Of a stretch of DNA of 64,000 nucleotides, positions 16,542 to 26,356 are shown one piece after another. The stretch covers positions 1 through 64,000 of the forward strand of contig JANJTC010000003.1 of the NCBI GenBank assembly GCA_024711325.1, given 5' to 3'. Every line of letters begins with the position of its first letter. The stretch's first letter is position 1. The notes beneath the pieces were generated by a model. It searched no databases and had not been told where the DNA came from. It saw nothing but the letters and a program-made list of their open reading frames with translations. A program made the position numbers and the translations under genes. Source of the DNA: Bacteriovoracaceae bacterium. Lineage in GTDB: Bacteria; Bdellovibrionota; Bacteriovoracia; Bacteriovoracales; Bacteriovoracaceae.

Positions 16542-16979
16542 ATGCTTAATGATGAATTAATTGGACGTTGGAATCATTTGAAAAATAACATGCAACATCT
16601 TTGGATGAAATTTTCTGAGCATGATTTTGAAGCGGCCCGTAGTAAAATTTCTCATGTTTTTCATAAAGATCAAAAAATAACCTCACCAGATCAAATTCAT
16701 ATCGATAATTATCAGTACGAATCCCATCGCATTGATGATCTACCATTAACGCTTAATAAAGACCCTGGACCTGGAGTTAAGTATGCCTATACTGAGAATT
16801 CTGAATTTGCCCGAGATGCTGAAAAAGTTAATGCTCACGGAATAGATAGTTTTGGAGAAGAAGATACATTTGATCCAGATGAGGCCGATGATTATCAGGA
16901 TTTCAGGAACAGAAATCAGAACTCCGATTTAAGTAAGCGCTTTTATACTTCAGGGATGGAAGATACTGATCTACATTGA
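16542..16979 (+). CDS. Acidic protein with a CsbD-like N-terminus
   Basis: The start at 16542 (MLNDELIGRWNHLK) is preferred for the AAGGGG upstream; a frame from 16488 adds 18 basic residues without a site. The first ~45 residues (GRWNHLKNNMQHLWMKFSEHDFEAARSK) resemble the CsbD stress-protein pattern of G+W+xLKGxxKexWGKLTdxDl. The remaining ~100 residues are acidic, polar and low-complexity. The similarity is by eye and weak. CsbD-like proteins are general-stress proteins of unclear mechanism. It converges with the large Ig-like lipoprotein gene, with 3 bases between stops. Confidence 0.65.
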   Translation: MLNDELIGRWNHLKNNMQHLWMKFSEHDFEAARSKISHVFHKDQKITSPDQIHIDNYQYESHRIDDLPLTLNKDPGPGVKYAYTENSEFARDAEKVNAHGIDSFGEEDTFDPDEADDYQDFRNRNQNSDLSKRFYTSGMEDTDLH

Positions 16980-16982
16980 TGA

Positions 16983-19900
16983 TTAAAATTGTGAGTTGAG
17001 ATAGCTCAGGAGATTTCCTTCCTGGGTTGGTGTTAGCCCGGCCTCGACTGCAATGATGTCTCCTACAGCGCCGTCAAAGGTAGTAGGCAATAAATAGGTA
17101 CCAGAGGTGTAGTCTTGGGTTGAGGCAAAATCAACCTGGATGATATGAGTTGTGGAATTTGCCAGATTAGTGTTGTGATTAACATTGGAACCTAAAACAA
17201 CTCCATCTAAGTTAAAAGTGGCACTAAATGAATCCATATCATAGATTGCGCCATCGGCTACTAGCTTAATGTCTGTAGAAAAAATATCATGGTTTACAAT
17301 AGCCACCGGCGTTTTAAACACCATAAAGACGGAAGAAATGAAATCCATATTAGCAGTAAGTTTAAGTGCATCAGTCCCATCAAATTTTCGACAGGTGCCG
17401 CTACCACAGCCTTCAGTTCCTACTACTCCCTCATTGGCAATCGAAGCACTTCCTGTTGGTGGCGCCAGATTCACAAAATTAGTTTTTACCCACAGTTTAA
17501 CTTGAGGATAGGTCACAAAATGAGCTGAAAGATCAACATCACTTGGAAAAACGACCTCAGTTCCATTTCCTTCAGCAACGTTCCCGGCATCATCTGTAAT
17601 ATTACCGCCATTGAAGTTAATGGTATTCACGACAGCAGGAAGGCCAGTCATATCAAAATGATTTCCATCAAGTTCACGGCTGAAGATTATAGTATCCGTC
17701 CCAGTGCCGGATAAATAATCTAAATGATCTGTTCCATTGTCAAAGTCAACAACGATATAGGGAGTTCCTGTGAGATCGATATCTACTGCCTCAGAAAAAG
17801 TTACTGTGATTTGAATCGTTTCGGTGCTGACGTAAGATTTAGCAAGAGAAGGGACTGCACTGATAACTGTTGGGGCGGTTGCATCGACTTTTATATTTGC
17901 CGTACTGGCGGGAACAAAAGTGCCGGTTACAATATTTTCACCAGCATCCCTGGCATAAGCATTAATACCATCACTTTCCACAGCTGTACCAACAGTGACG
18001 CCATCAGTATCAAGATCATCGGGTTTAACGGTATAACTAAAAGTATGAATGGTGCCAGTGGAGTCAGAAGTTGGAATCAGATATTCAGTACTGGCCCCAA
18101 TGGTGATGGGAATTCGTGGATAACCACCTGCCCGAAAAATAGTCACTGATTCATCAAAGACAACAGTAAATTTCAGATCCTGACCTTCCACATAAGTATT
18201 ATCAGCAATAGCGGGATCTACAGATAAAACTTGAGGAGGAGTGGTATCAACTAAAATCCCAGTGGTGATCGGAGGCGTAAATGTAAAATCGGTAGCTACA
18301 TTCCCGGCCTGATCTTTGATGACGGCAGTACCATAGAGAGGGGAGCTTAAGGTCACCCCATCACTATCATTGAGTCCAGTCAAGGCCCCGCCTGGCATGT
18401 GAACAACTGCGGCTGTGTTTGTACCAGATGTGTATTGTAAAGGTGTTGAAGCCCCGCCTACGTCCATTGAGAGATAAGCAGCAGCTGACATATAACGAAC
18501 AGGCTCAGACCAATTAACAGTGAAGAGCATATCAAGATAATTGATACTGCCATCCACAGAATATGTATTGTTATCTGGTGGAGTAATTGTATCAATGGTT
18601 GGTCTGACTCCATCTATTTGGGTTGTGGTTAATCCTGCAGAGGGAAGAGTTAAAAGGATATTGGTTCCGGCAGCATCAACGATTACCCCGGAGTTAAGAT
18701 TTATATTTCCCAAAGCAATAGTGCCGTCTTGATCTAAATCACCTTCTAGGATTGTGTAACGAAAAATCAGGGAACTCTGACCATGGCCTGAAACATAAGG
18801 TGCTTGCACCGTAGTTGAACCTATTGTGAGGGGGATGCTAGGTGTACCAATGGTTTGAGTGACAAAAACGGGAGTATTAAATCCAACCGTAATGTCGAGC
18901 ACCTGACCGATATTCCATTTGTTATCAATTAAAGTTCCCCAGCTACCATTCGTAACATCAGTATTTCGGGTAACCGTGATGGCCTGTGGTTGTAAAGCAT
19001 TGAGGATAATGCCCGATGTATCAGGCACACTGAATACGTTATTAAGAGCATCAACAAAGTAGCTGGTAGTTGGGGGGGAAGGATCCCGAATATTTCCACC
19101 GTTGGAAGTGATCGAAGTTGCAACTGTAATCCCATCGGCATCAACATCACCCGGAACGGCAGTATAGCTAAAAGTTAAAAAATTTGTGCCGGCACCAGAT
19201 GCATAAGATACTTGACGAAGAGTCGAGCCAATAGTCACTCCCAGGTAAGGCACTCCCATTGGTACGTTAACCGGCCGGTCGAATTCAACGATAAAATTTA
19301 ATGTCTGGCCTGCAATATAAGTACCGTTGGCCGGGACAGCGACATCGACTACGAACGGATAATCGCCCACAATTTTAACGGCCGAGCTATAAGTCAGGAC
19401 GGCACCAGAATAGGCAGAAAAATCCAGACTGGCGCTATTGCCAACAGCATCTTCAATTGTCCCAGCATTCAAAGATAAAGTAGTTGAAGAGAAGGAATCG
19501 AAACCGTTGGTATCAGAATTACTTGATGTCACAGTATAAGAAAAAGTCAGGACAGAAGTTCCTGAACCGGAGAGATAAGTAACTTCTTCTGGCGTGCCTC
19601 CACCAAATACCACTGAAAAAGAAGGCGTTCCTGTGACATAAACGGCTTCGCTGAAATTCATGGTAAAATTAATGGTTTCTCCCACATTATAGAGTCCAGG
19701 CAAACTCACCAGATCAAAATCAGTAATGGTTGCACCCATTGTATCCACTTTTTGAGTCGATAAATTTGTGGTGGTAATGCTGGCAACATTACAATCAGTA
19801 ATCACTCCGGATTGATCAAACTTCAAAGTGCTGCCATTTAGTTCAAGTGCGATGACATCGATACCGTTGGCATCAGTTTCACCGGCCACAACGGTGTAGG

Positions 19901-20207
19901 TGAATGACAAGAGCTTGGGATTGGTCACGGCAACGTAATCGGCATAACGTGTGGTAGCACCAATGGTCATTCTCAACCGGGGAGTACCCAATGTGGTATC
20001 TATGATGATGTCAAAGGGAAAGGAGACATTTAGAGTAATGATTTCGCCTTCAACATAAGTTCGGGCAGAAGGCGACTGAAGAGTAAATTTATTGGTTGTT
20101 GGTAAGTGTCCGGAAATGAGGCCACCACCAGGCGCAGAATCCTTTACCTGACAGGAGGCAAGAATCAAGCACGTGAATAGAGAAAGCATCAGGCTAAAGC
20201 TGTTCAT
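16983..20207 (-). CDS. Large lipoprotein with seven Ig-like repeats
   Basis: The 1074-residue product has a lipoprotein signal with lipobox ILASC (Cys19). About seven repeats of roughly 100-130 residues follow. Each has a YVEGEIITLNVSF-like strand, a 'TPxxxxTIG' strand, a 'Y.SG.GT..LTFSYTV..GD.D.DGI' segment and a DAGN ending. This is the Ig-like repeat pattern of large bacterial surface proteins. The last ~170 residues (KLWVKTNFVNL, CRKFDGTDAL, YTSGTYLL, VGDIIAVEAGLT) look like a concanavalin/LamG-type jelly roll. The Asp-rich DxDxDG loops could bind calcium. It is probably a surface adhesin or stalk. Confidence 0.85.
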   Translation of the reverse strand: MNSFSLMLSLFTCLILASCQVKDSAPGGGLISGHLPTTNKFTLQSPSARTYVEGEIITLNVSFPFDIIIDTTLGTPRLRMTIGATTRYADYVAVTNPKLLSFTYTVVAGETDANGIDVIALELNGSTLKFDQSGVITDCNVASITTTNLSTQKVDTMGATITDFDLVSLPGLYNVGETINFTMNFSEAVYVTGTPSFSVVFGGGTPEEVTYLSGSGTSVLTFSYTVTSSNSDTNGFDSFSSTTLSLNAGTIEDAVGNSASLDFSAYSGAVLTYSSAVKIVGDYPFVVDVAVPANGTYIAGQTLNFIVEFDRPVNVPMGVPYLGVTIGSTLRQVSYASGAGTNFLTFSYTAVPGDVDADGITVATSITSNGGNIRDPSPPTTSYFVDALNNVFSVPDTSGIILNALQPQAITVTRNTDVTNGSWGTLIDNKWNIGQVLDITVGFNTPVFVTQTIGTPSIPLTIGSTTVQAPYVSGHGQSSLIFRYTILEGDLDQDGTIALGNINLNSGVIVDAAGTNILLTLPSAGLTTTQIDGVRPTIDTITPPDNNTYSVDGSINYLDMLFTVNWSEPVRYMSAAAYLSMDVGGASTPLQYTSGTNTAAVVHMPGGALTGLNDSDGVTLSSPLYGTAVIKDQAGNVATDFTFTPPITTGILVDTTPPQVLSVDPAIADNTYVEGQDLKFTVVFDESVTIFRAGGYPRIPITIGASTEYLIPTSDSTGTIHTFSYTVKPDDLDTDGVTVGTAVESDGINAYARDAGENIVTGTFVPASTANIKVDATAPTVISAVPSLAKSYVSTETIQITVTFSEAVDIDLTGTPYIVVDFDNGTDHLDYLSGTGTDTIIFSRELDGNHFDMTGLPAVVNTINFNGGNITDDAGNVAEGNGTEVVFPSDVDLSAHFVTYPQVKLWVKTNFVNLAPPTGSASIANEGVVGTEGCGSGTCRKFDGTDALKLTANMDFISSVFMVFKTPVAIVNHDIFSTDIKLVADGAIYDMDSFSATFNLDGVVLGSNVNHNTNLANSTTHIIQVDFASTQDYTSGTYLLPTTFDGAVGDIIAVEAGLTPTQEGNLLSYLNSQF

Positions 20208-20322
20208 ACTTACTACCTATATCGGCATTCTTAAGCTTAGCTATTAACCACAATGATTGAGAGGAAAAAATTGCCACCCCTGAGTTTTTAAGAGGATAAC
20301 GGATTAGAATGAATAGAGTCTT

Positions 20323-21036
20323 ATGAGAATAATATTACTAATCTGCCTCTTTTTTCAGGTGAGTTGTGCCACTAAGTACCTGGTCCCAGGTAATCGCTTT
20401 ATTACCCCTGAAACACAGGGTGGCGCATTCCGAGGTCAGGTAGAATTCCAGCAAACCAAGGCCAATCAATTAACAGTTAATACCTCGAATGGAACTGTGG
20501 ATGAAGGGGTTAATTACTCCTCAATCAGTAGAAGTGGATTCCTTTTATCCAATTCTCTTTTTGAACAGTTTGACCTTTTCTGGTCACACATCGGAAGTGC
20601 AAATTCCATGGTGGGAGGAAAATTCCAGTTCATAGGGGCCCCCAGAACAGCCGCAGGTGCAGGACATAAAATGAGTCTGGCAGTTGCTTTCGGTGGAAAT
20701 GAACATGAGACAGATGATGAGACGGTAGAATTTAATCTACAGGGTAAAGAGTATCTATTGCTTTACGGATATCGTCTGAATGCCAATGTTTTTCCCTATG
20801 CCAGTTTTTCCTATGCTACCTATAATTTTAGCGGTGAGGTTCATTCCAGTGATCCGACCTTAAATGGACTAGAACCAGAAATGGAAACGACCGTAAAATC
20901 CTTAAGTGGAGGGGTTGAACTGTCTATGGACGCCTTTTTTGCTAAATTTGAGACAACTTATCAACAACTCGCGACTTCTGATACTAAGGACAAATCTGTC
21001 TTTCTCTTTGGCTATTCCTTTGGAATCAGTTGGTAA
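20323..21036 (+). CDS. Probable outer-membrane lipoprotein/beta-barrel
   Basis: The 237-residue product starts with a signal sequence ending at Cys15 (FQVSC), an imperfect lipobox lacking Leu at -3. The rest alternates polar and hydrophobic residues in strand-like fashion (LLLYGYRLNANVFPYASFSYATYNF, SVFLFGYSFGISW) and ends in Trp, the usual last residue of outer-membrane barrels. About eight strands are plausible. I recognise no family. It is divergent from the Ig-like lipoprotein. Confidence 0.72.
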   Translation: MRIILLICLFFQVSCATKYLVPGNRFITPETQGGAFRGQVEFQQTKANQLTVNTSNGTVDEGVNYSSISRSGFLLSNSLFEQFDLFWSHIGSANSMVGGKFQFIGAPRTAAGAGHKMSLAVAFGGNEHETDDETVEFNLQGKEYLLLYGYRLNANVFPYASFSYATYNFSGEVHSSDPTLNGLEPEMETTVKSLSGGVELSMDAFFAKFETTYQQLATSDTKDKSVFLFGYSFGISW

Positions 21037-21056
21037 CAGGATGTTTTGTCCCTTGC

Positions 21057-21085
21057 TTGAGACTTATGCTGTCTTCTTCTAAAAT
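21057..21085 (+). promoter_or_regulatory. Sigma-70-type promoter of the outer-membrane protein at 21110
   Basis: TTGAGA (21057-21062), 17-base spacer, TAAAAT (21080-21085). Transcription would start near 21092, which leaves the AGGAGA site at 21095-21100 on the mRNA but puts the alternative ATG at 21092 at its very 5' end. This supports the TTG start of the next gene. Confidence 0.6.
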
Positions 21086-21109
21086 GATTAGATGAGGAGA
21101 GTAAACGGT

Positions 21110-22213
21110 TTGAAAACTCTACTGTCAGTAATATTTTTGATTTTTGCCACGACTCGTTTGTCGTATGCGGTATTAGACTTTGAAGATCACGCATTCCCTG
21201 AATTCGTTACATCCGCACGTGCCCTTGCTATGGGCAACGCCTATATCAATAAGGTGGATGACGCCTGGTCAGCCTTTTATAATCCAGCAGGTCTGGGCAC
21301 AGTCAGAAAACCTCAATTTCACCTAGCAAATATTCACGTTGAGGCAAGTTCTGGATTAATGAGTGCTATTGGAAATGGCCCTGCAACTGAAGTTCCCGGA
21401 AATTTTATAGATTCTTTTGATCCAGAAGAAATGAGAACGGCCCTCGTCAAAGACCAGGGGAAGCTTGCTCACTCCCGGTTCAATCTTTTTCCAAATTTTA
21501 CAGTTCGGGGCTTAACTCTGGGCTATCTATTTTCTCAGAGGAATCGTGCCATCATAAATGATGATGTCGCCAACGAGTTTGAAGTTGCTGAACGAAGAGA
21601 TCATGGGCCAGTTATGGCCTTAAATGCTTCGTTATTTGGAGGGATCTTAAAAGTTGGTGCCTCAGGAGTTTATCTTTATCGCCGGGATCTTTATAAGTCG
21701 TTCGGCCCCACTGAGCCTGTTTCCATTAATACTAGCACAGATTATAAATCTGGCAGAAGCCTTCAGCTTACCGCAGGAGCTCGTCTGACCTTGCCTTATA
21801 CTTTTCTTCCAACTTTTTCCGCGGTACTGAGAAACGCCACTAGCAATGAATTTGAAGGTGCGGGTGAAGCCGGGGCACCGGAAGAGATTAAGCAAACCGT
21901 TGACCTGGGATTATCAATTACGCCGCAGATTAGTAAAATGTCACGATTGCATCTTGAGGCCAATATCAAAGATTTTAATAACGCTTATGATACAGATTAT
22001 AAACGTCGTCTGGCCGCCGGCGCTGAGCTGGATTTCAGACGTCGGATCTTTCTTAGGGCAGGTTATGGTGATGGTTGGGGCTCAGGTGGTATAGGAGTCC
22101 GCTCTAGAACCTTCATTATGGATTTAACTACTTATGCCATTGATCGGTCTTTAGATGGCTTTCGCGAAGAAGAGGATCGCCGTTGGGTTTTATCTCTGTC
22201 TTCGGGCTTCTAA
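21110..22213 (+). CDS. Outer-membrane protein, PorV/UPF0164-like
   Basis: The TTG start at 21110 gives a clean signal peptide (MKTLLSVIFLIFATTRLSYA) 9 bases after AGGAGA; an ATG at 21092 would lie at the predicted transcript end. The mature 367-residue product begins with SARALAMGNAYINKVDDAWSAFYNPAGLG. That is the hallmark 'ga+alamG.a.va.a.d..a..wNPAgL' of FadL/PorV-like beta barrels. Many amphipathic strands follow and it ends in aromatic SSGF. Such barrels serve hydrophobic transport or as secretion-system shuttles. No secretion genes are adjacent. Confidence 0.82.
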   Translation: MKTLLSVIFLIFATTRLSYAVLDFEDHAFPEFVTSARALAMGNAYINKVDDAWSAFYNPAGLGTVRKPQFHLANIHVEASSGLMSAIGNGPATEVPGNFIDSFDPEEMRTALVKDQGKLAHSRFNLFPNFTVRGLTLGYLFSQRNRAIINDDVANEFEVAERRDHGPVMALNASLFGGILKVGASGVYLYRRDLYKSFGPTEPVSINTSTDYKSGRSLQLTAGARLTLPYTFLPTFSAVLRNATSNEFEGAGEAGAPEEIKQTVDLGLSITPQISKMSRLHLEANIKDFNNAYDTDYKRRLAAGAELDFRRRIFLRAGYGDGWGSGGIGVRSRTFIMDLTTYAIDRSLDGFREEEDRRWVLSLSSGF

Positions 22214-22312
22214 CATCAAGTACTTACCTCGAATATAAGTCTTCCCAAGAATTCCACTATCTGTTAAAAAAAACATTCGTTTCCTAAGTGAAAATGAACA
22301 ACAGGAGTCCTT

Positions 22313-25024
22313 GTGGCGTCTCATAATCCTTATGCATCTTTTTTAGATAAAGTTGAAAAGCCTGCTCGTTATATCGGCGGTGAACATTTCGTAACAAAAA
22401 AGAATTGGGATGAATCGATTGGCCGGGTAGCTTTATGTTTTCCTGACACTTATGAAATTGGAATGAGTCACTTGGGAATGAAAATTCTTTACGATGAGAT
22501 CAATCAACATCCTGGACTTTTGGCGGAAAGAGTTTTTGCTCCGTGGATTGATATGGAAAAAGAGATTCGAAGCCGTGACCTTAAACTTGTGACTTTGGAA
22601 AACTTTAAACCTCTCAAAGATTTTCACATCGCTGGCTTCTCGCTTCAGTATGAAATGTCCTATACCAACATTTTAAATATGCTTGAGTTGGGTGGTATCT
22701 CAATCTGGACTAAAGATAGAACAGAAGAAGAGCCATTTGTTATCTGTGGCGGTCCATGTGCCACTCATCCGGAACCTTTGGCCCCTTTCATGGATTTTGT
22801 CGTAGTAGGCGATGGTGAAAAACTCTTCGCTCGTATTACTCATTTTGTAGGGGAAGCCCGTGCCCGCGGCATGAAGCGCGATGAAATCCTTTTTGAACTG
22901 GCCAAATGGAAAGGTATTTACGTTCCTAAATTCTATGAGACAACTATCGATTCGATGACTCAAATGGAAGTGGTAACAGGCCCCAAGCCCGAGTATGCCG
23001 GAGTGATTCCTGATCGAGTCCAGAGATATTTTGTGGATAACTTAGCAAATTATCCTTTTCCGACAAAATCTCCTATCCCTCATATGACCGCCATTTTTGA
23101 TCGTTTCTCGGTCGAACTTGCCCGAGGATGTACTGAAGGCTGTCGTTTTTGTCAGGCAGGGATGATTTATCGTCCAGTGAGAGAAAGAAATCCGGAAAAC
23201 GTTGTAAGAATGATAATGGATGGGCTTAAGAATGGAGGCTTTGATGAGGCGTCCTTGACTTGCCTATCAACTGCTGACTACTCAGCAGTAACTCCCTTGG
23301 TGATTGAACTTCTGGATAAATTGCAGAAAGAGAATGCAACACTTGGAATATCTTCCCTCAGGGCCTACGGCCTTGATAATCGTATTCTGGATAAGCTGGC
23401 CGAAGTGAAGAATGCTTCTCTTACTTTTGCCCCTGAAGCCGGTTCTCAACGTATGCGTGATGTAATCAATAAAAATGTTTCAGAAGAGGATCTTTTACAA
23501 ACTGCCGTGGATGTATTTTCTCGTGGTTGGACGAAAATGAAACTCTACTTCATGATTGGCCTTCCAACAGAAGAAGATGAAGATGTTGTGGCCATTATGG
23601 AAACTGCGGGTAAGGCCCGTCAAAAAGCTACTGAGTGCGGTGTTCGAAATCCTACCATCACTGTTTCAGTTTCATCCTTTGTACCTAAGCCACACACTCC
23701 TTTTCAGTGGTCGAATATGATTACTCTGCCAGAGATTGAACGTAAGCAGAATCTTCTAAAGGATCATGCTGAAAAATACCGACTCAATTTCAGAAAGCAT
23801 TTTTCAAAAATTTCAGCACTGGAAGGGATTGTCGCCCGAGGTGACAGAAGAATTGCTAATATCATTTATAATGCCTGGAAGGGTGGCGCTCGTTTTGATG
23901 GTTGGGATGAAACTTTTGATTACAACTTATGGGTCAAGTGTGTAGAGGAATCGGGAATTGATACCCAGATTTTTTTAGGCACAATTCCCATGAATGGTAA
24001 ACTTGCGTGGGACCACATCGATGTTGGTTTGACTGAAAGGTTTCTGGAAATTGAATGGAAAAAAGCCACTCATAACAGACTTTCGCCACCTTGTGGGAAA
24101 GTTCATGGAATGATTGTTCATCACTCTAACCTGGAAGCTCTGGAGAAAACCTTTGATATAGATAAAAAGAAACTGGTTTGTTACCACTGCGGTGTGGCCT
24201 GCGACCTTAAAGGAATGGTTGAGGAGCGGCGTGATTTTCTTAAAGACATGAATTCAATTGAAGATCAGCCCTATATCGCCCCTGAAGTCTTGAAGAAAAA
24301 TATCGTGGAGTTACGTGAGAAGCGAAATCAATCGATGGGATTTAAATATCGGATTGAATTTTCAAAAATCGGGCCCATAACTTTCATTTCTCATCTGGAT
24401 TTACAAAAAGTCATGGCCAGAATCTTCAAACGCTCAGGACTGGAAACTTTACACTCAGAAGGTTACAACATCCGTCCATTACTTTCTTTCGGGCCAGCTT
24501 TGACATTAGGGATTAGTTCTTTGACTGAATATTTTGATGTCCGTGTACCGACAGAATGGACTGATTTTGAGGCCATGTTGAAATGTCTTCAGGATCACTC
24601 AGAGCCTGGAATAATTTTTAAAGGCATTTCCGTAATTGATAGCAAAACACCTTCTATTCAGGACTCGGCACAGGCCTTCACTTATTTTATTCCTGTTAAG
24701 AGTAAGGTTGAAATCGTGAACGTAGTGAATGAATTAAAATCTCAGGAACAGATCATCATTCAATCTTATTCCAAAAAGGACGAGAAGCTTTTAGATAAAG
24801 ATATTAGGCCAATGATTCTTGATATCACTTCGGGAACTCTCGATCTAAATGAGAGACTGATGGAAATTATCGATGAAGTCTCTCCTTGTCGCACTGAAGG
24901 AATCTTTGTTACCGCTCAAGTCAAACAAGGAGCAAGCATCAGGCCTTCAGAGATTATTGATGTACTTACGGCCCGAGGTCTTGAAGTTGAGAGACCCATC
25001 AAAGTTGCGATTGCCTTGGTTTAG
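22313..25024 (+). CDS. Radical SAM protein, TIGR03960-type fused to TIGR03936/DUF2344
   Basis: The 903-residue product starts at GTG (22313) after CAGGAG. The order of domains is an N-terminal B12-binding-like region (about 20-200), a radical SAM core with Cys273, Cys277 and Cys280 (CTEGCRFC) binding the 4Fe-4S cluster, and a C-terminal ~230-residue TIGR03936/DUF2344 domain (KYRIEFSKIGPITFISHLDL onward). This arrangement is widespread, often beside rnG/rplU genes, and its reaction is not established; a role in RNA or ribosome modification is only suspected. A second Cys cluster (CYHCGVAC, about residue 623) may hold another metal site. None of the usual neighbours is here. Confidence 0.9.
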   Translation: MASHNPYASFLDKVEKPARYIGGEHFVTKKNWDESIGRVALCFPDTYEIGMSHLGMKILYDEINQHPGLLAERVFAPWIDMEKEIRSRDLKLVTLENFKPLKDFHIAGFSLQYEMSYTNILNMLELGGISIWTKDRTEEEPFVICGGPCATHPEPLAPFMDFVVVGDGEKLFARITHFVGEARARGMKRDEILFELAKWKGIYVPKFYETTIDSMTQMEVVTGPKPEYAGVIPDRVQRYFVDNLANYPFPTKSPIPHMTAIFDRFSVELARGCTEGCRFCQAGMIYRPVRERNPENVVRMIMDGLKNGGFDEASLTCLSTADYSAVTPLVIELLDKLQKENATLGISSLRAYGLDNRILDKLAEVKNASLTFAPEAGSQRMRDVINKNVSEEDLLQTAVDVFSRGWTKMKLYFMIGLPTEEDEDVVAIMETAGKARQKATECGVRNPTITVSVSSFVPKPHTPFQWSNMITLPEIERKQNLLKDHAEKYRLNFRKHFSKISALEGIVARGDRRIANIIYNAWKGGARFDGWDETFDYNLWVKCVEESGIDTQIFLGTIPMNGKLAWDHIDVGLTERFLEIEWKKATHNRLSPPCGKVHGMIVHHSNLEALEKTFDIDKKKLVCYHCGVACDLKGMVEERRDFLKDMNSIEDQPYIAPEVLKKNIVELREKRNQSMGFKYRIEFSKIGPITFISHLDLQKVMARIFKRSGLETLHSEGYNIRPLLSFGPALTLGISSLTEYFDVRVPTEWTDFEAMLKCLQDHSEPGIIFKGISVIDSKTPSIQDSAQAFTYFIPVKSKVEIVNVVNELKSQEQIIIQSYSKKDEKLLDKDIRPMILDITSGTLDLNERLMEIIDEVSPCRTEGIFVTAQVKQGASIRPSEIIDVLTARGLEVERPIKVAIALV

Positions 25025-25112
25025 GAGACAAGTCGTATTTTGTAAGAATTCATCCATTGTCATGGTCACTCATCAGCGAAAGAATATTCTCTCACCCTTA
25101 TGAGGAGAGAGA

Positions 25113-25922
25113 ATGTTTGTTTTATTATTGGCCGTTTTATTGGGTTCTAAAGTTTCCCTGGCCTTATCACCTTCTGTGGCCGAACTTTCAGATAATCTGG
25201 ATTCAGTCGTGCAAATTCGAAACTATGCTCCTGATCATACCGGTAATGATGCTCCGGCTTTTTGTGTGGGAACTTTGCTCTCACCCAAGACGCTGATAAC
25301 TGCTGCTCATTGTGTAAAAGATCTTTATTTTCATCCTGAGATGACGATGCAGATTGACCTTGGTCATTATCGTTACGTGAATCGACCGAATGGAGAGCGC
25401 GTAAGAGTAGGTTATGCTACTTCAAAAAGTATACAGACGACGGTGAATATACGTTTTCTTCCGGAGCTCATGAGAAAGCTTGCGAGCAGAGGAAAGCGGA
25501 CCAAGTTAACTCCTAATGATGATGTGGCGGTAGTTTATTTAAATCAAGCTCTTCCAGTGGGCGATGACTTTATTTTTGCCTCAGTGCTACCGACGACTTT
25601 ACATGCTGCTTTCATTAAGACCCCTTTGAATTATGTCATTAAAGTAACGACTATTAACTTCATCGAGGAATCCAGTACTGACGTTAAACGTAGTGCTTCT
25701 CTCAATAATTTAAAAACCACCGGACAACATCTTGTGTCACGCTCAGTTTCTCGAGTGGCCCCTGGAGACAGTGGCGCACCATTATTTGTGATGAGGAATA
25801 ACCAGGCCTACCTTGCGGCAGTAGTGAAGGGACGTGGAGAAACGGTTTTTAGTAATTGGGATGTTTATACTCTTGTTCACAAGTTGGTTTGTAGTGAAGA
25901 GAGATTACCTGGTTGTTATTGA
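25113..25922 (+). CDS. Secreted trypsin-like serine protease (S1)
   Basis: The 269-residue product has a signal peptide (to about residue 18) and a complete catalytic triad: His66 in TAAHC, Asp137 in NDDVAV, Ser220 in APGDSGAP. Cys51/Cys67 can form the usual His-loop disulphide. It is an exported endopeptidase with little or no propeptide beyond the signal region. GAGGAGAGAG precedes the ATG. It fits the hydrolytic enzyme set of a predator or scavenger. It ends at a terminator shared with the convergent gene. Confidence 0.92.
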   Translation: MFVLLLAVLLGSKVSLALSPSVAELSDNLDSVVQIRNYAPDHTGNDAPAFCVGTLLSPKTLITAAHCVKDLYFHPEMTMQIDLGHYRYVNRPNGERVRVGYATSKSIQTTVNIRFLPELMRKLASRGKRTKLTPNDDVAVVYLNQALPVGDDFIFASVLPTTLHAAFIKTPLNYVIKVTTINFIEESSTDVKRSASLNNLKTTGQHLVSRSVSRVAPGDSGAPLFVMRNNQAYLAAVVKGRGETVFSNWDVYTLVHKLVCSEERLPGCY

Positions 25923-25924
25923 AG

Positions 25925-25951
25925 AAATGGGGGTCTTATTGACCCCCATTT
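25925..25951. terminator. Bidirectional terminator between convergent genes
   Basis: Perfect 11-bp stem AAATGGGGGTC / GACCCCCATTT with a TTATT loop. T-rich sequence follows on the plus strand. On the minus strand the stem's own TTT runs on into TTC. The hairpin fills the 32-base space between the protease stop and the stop of the minus-strand gene. Confidence 0.85.
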
Positions 25952-25954
25952 TAT

Positions 25955-26293
25955 TTATCGAGTTTCTGAAACGTCGCAAGTGTATAATTGAATGAAATCT
26001 CTGAATGTCCCTGGAACAGCTCTACCTTTGATCGTAATCTTAACTTTCTCAGTTGAAGCAATATCGATGCTCTTTTTGTATCCGGTGATAGTATAAGTAT
26101 TACAACCTGGACAACGAGCAACTTGCTTTTTAATTTCAATATTTACTAGATCAACATTGGCATCTCTTAAGCATTCAATGACTGAAGGATGAGAAGCAAC
26201 TTTGAACATTTCAACTGCTTCCGGGCCCATGGTCGTTTGCGCAAAACTTTGAACTGATAGGAACATCGTAATGAGAAGAATGACTGCTTTCAT
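25955..26293 (-). CDS. Small exported cysteine-containing protein
   Basis: The 112-residue product has a signal peptide (MKAVILLITMFLSVQSFA) with an ideal SFA cleavage site and AGGAG upstream. The mature part has four cysteines (one in IECL, a CPGC pair, one in LYTCDV), so disulphides are likely in the periplasm. No family is recognised. It is transcribed away from the subtilisin-like gene, with a promoter and a palindrome in between. Confidence 0.75.
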   Translation of the reverse strand: MKAVILLITMFLSVQSFAQTTMGPEAVEMFKVASHPSVIECLRDANVDLVNIEIKKQVARCPGCNTYTITGYKKSIDIASTEKVKITIKGRAVPGTFRDFIQLYTCDVSETR

Positions 26294-26323
26294 AGAAACT
26301 CCTGTTTAATTTTTTAGGATTGA

Positions 26324-26352
26324 GATATAGGAAAGTAGTTGTTTAGAGTCTA
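26324..26352 (-). promoter_or_regulatory. Candidate promoter of the small exported protein
   Basis: On the minus strand TAGACT (26352-26347), a 17-base spacer, then TATATC (26329-26324), about 31 bases before the start codon. A palindrome sits just upstream of the -35 element. Confidence 0.45.
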
Positions 26353-26356
26353 GCTA

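Noticed and set aside
17269..18732. Plus-strand frames within the Ig-like lipoprotein gene.
   Set aside because: They are shadows of repetitive coding sequence and lack initiation signals.
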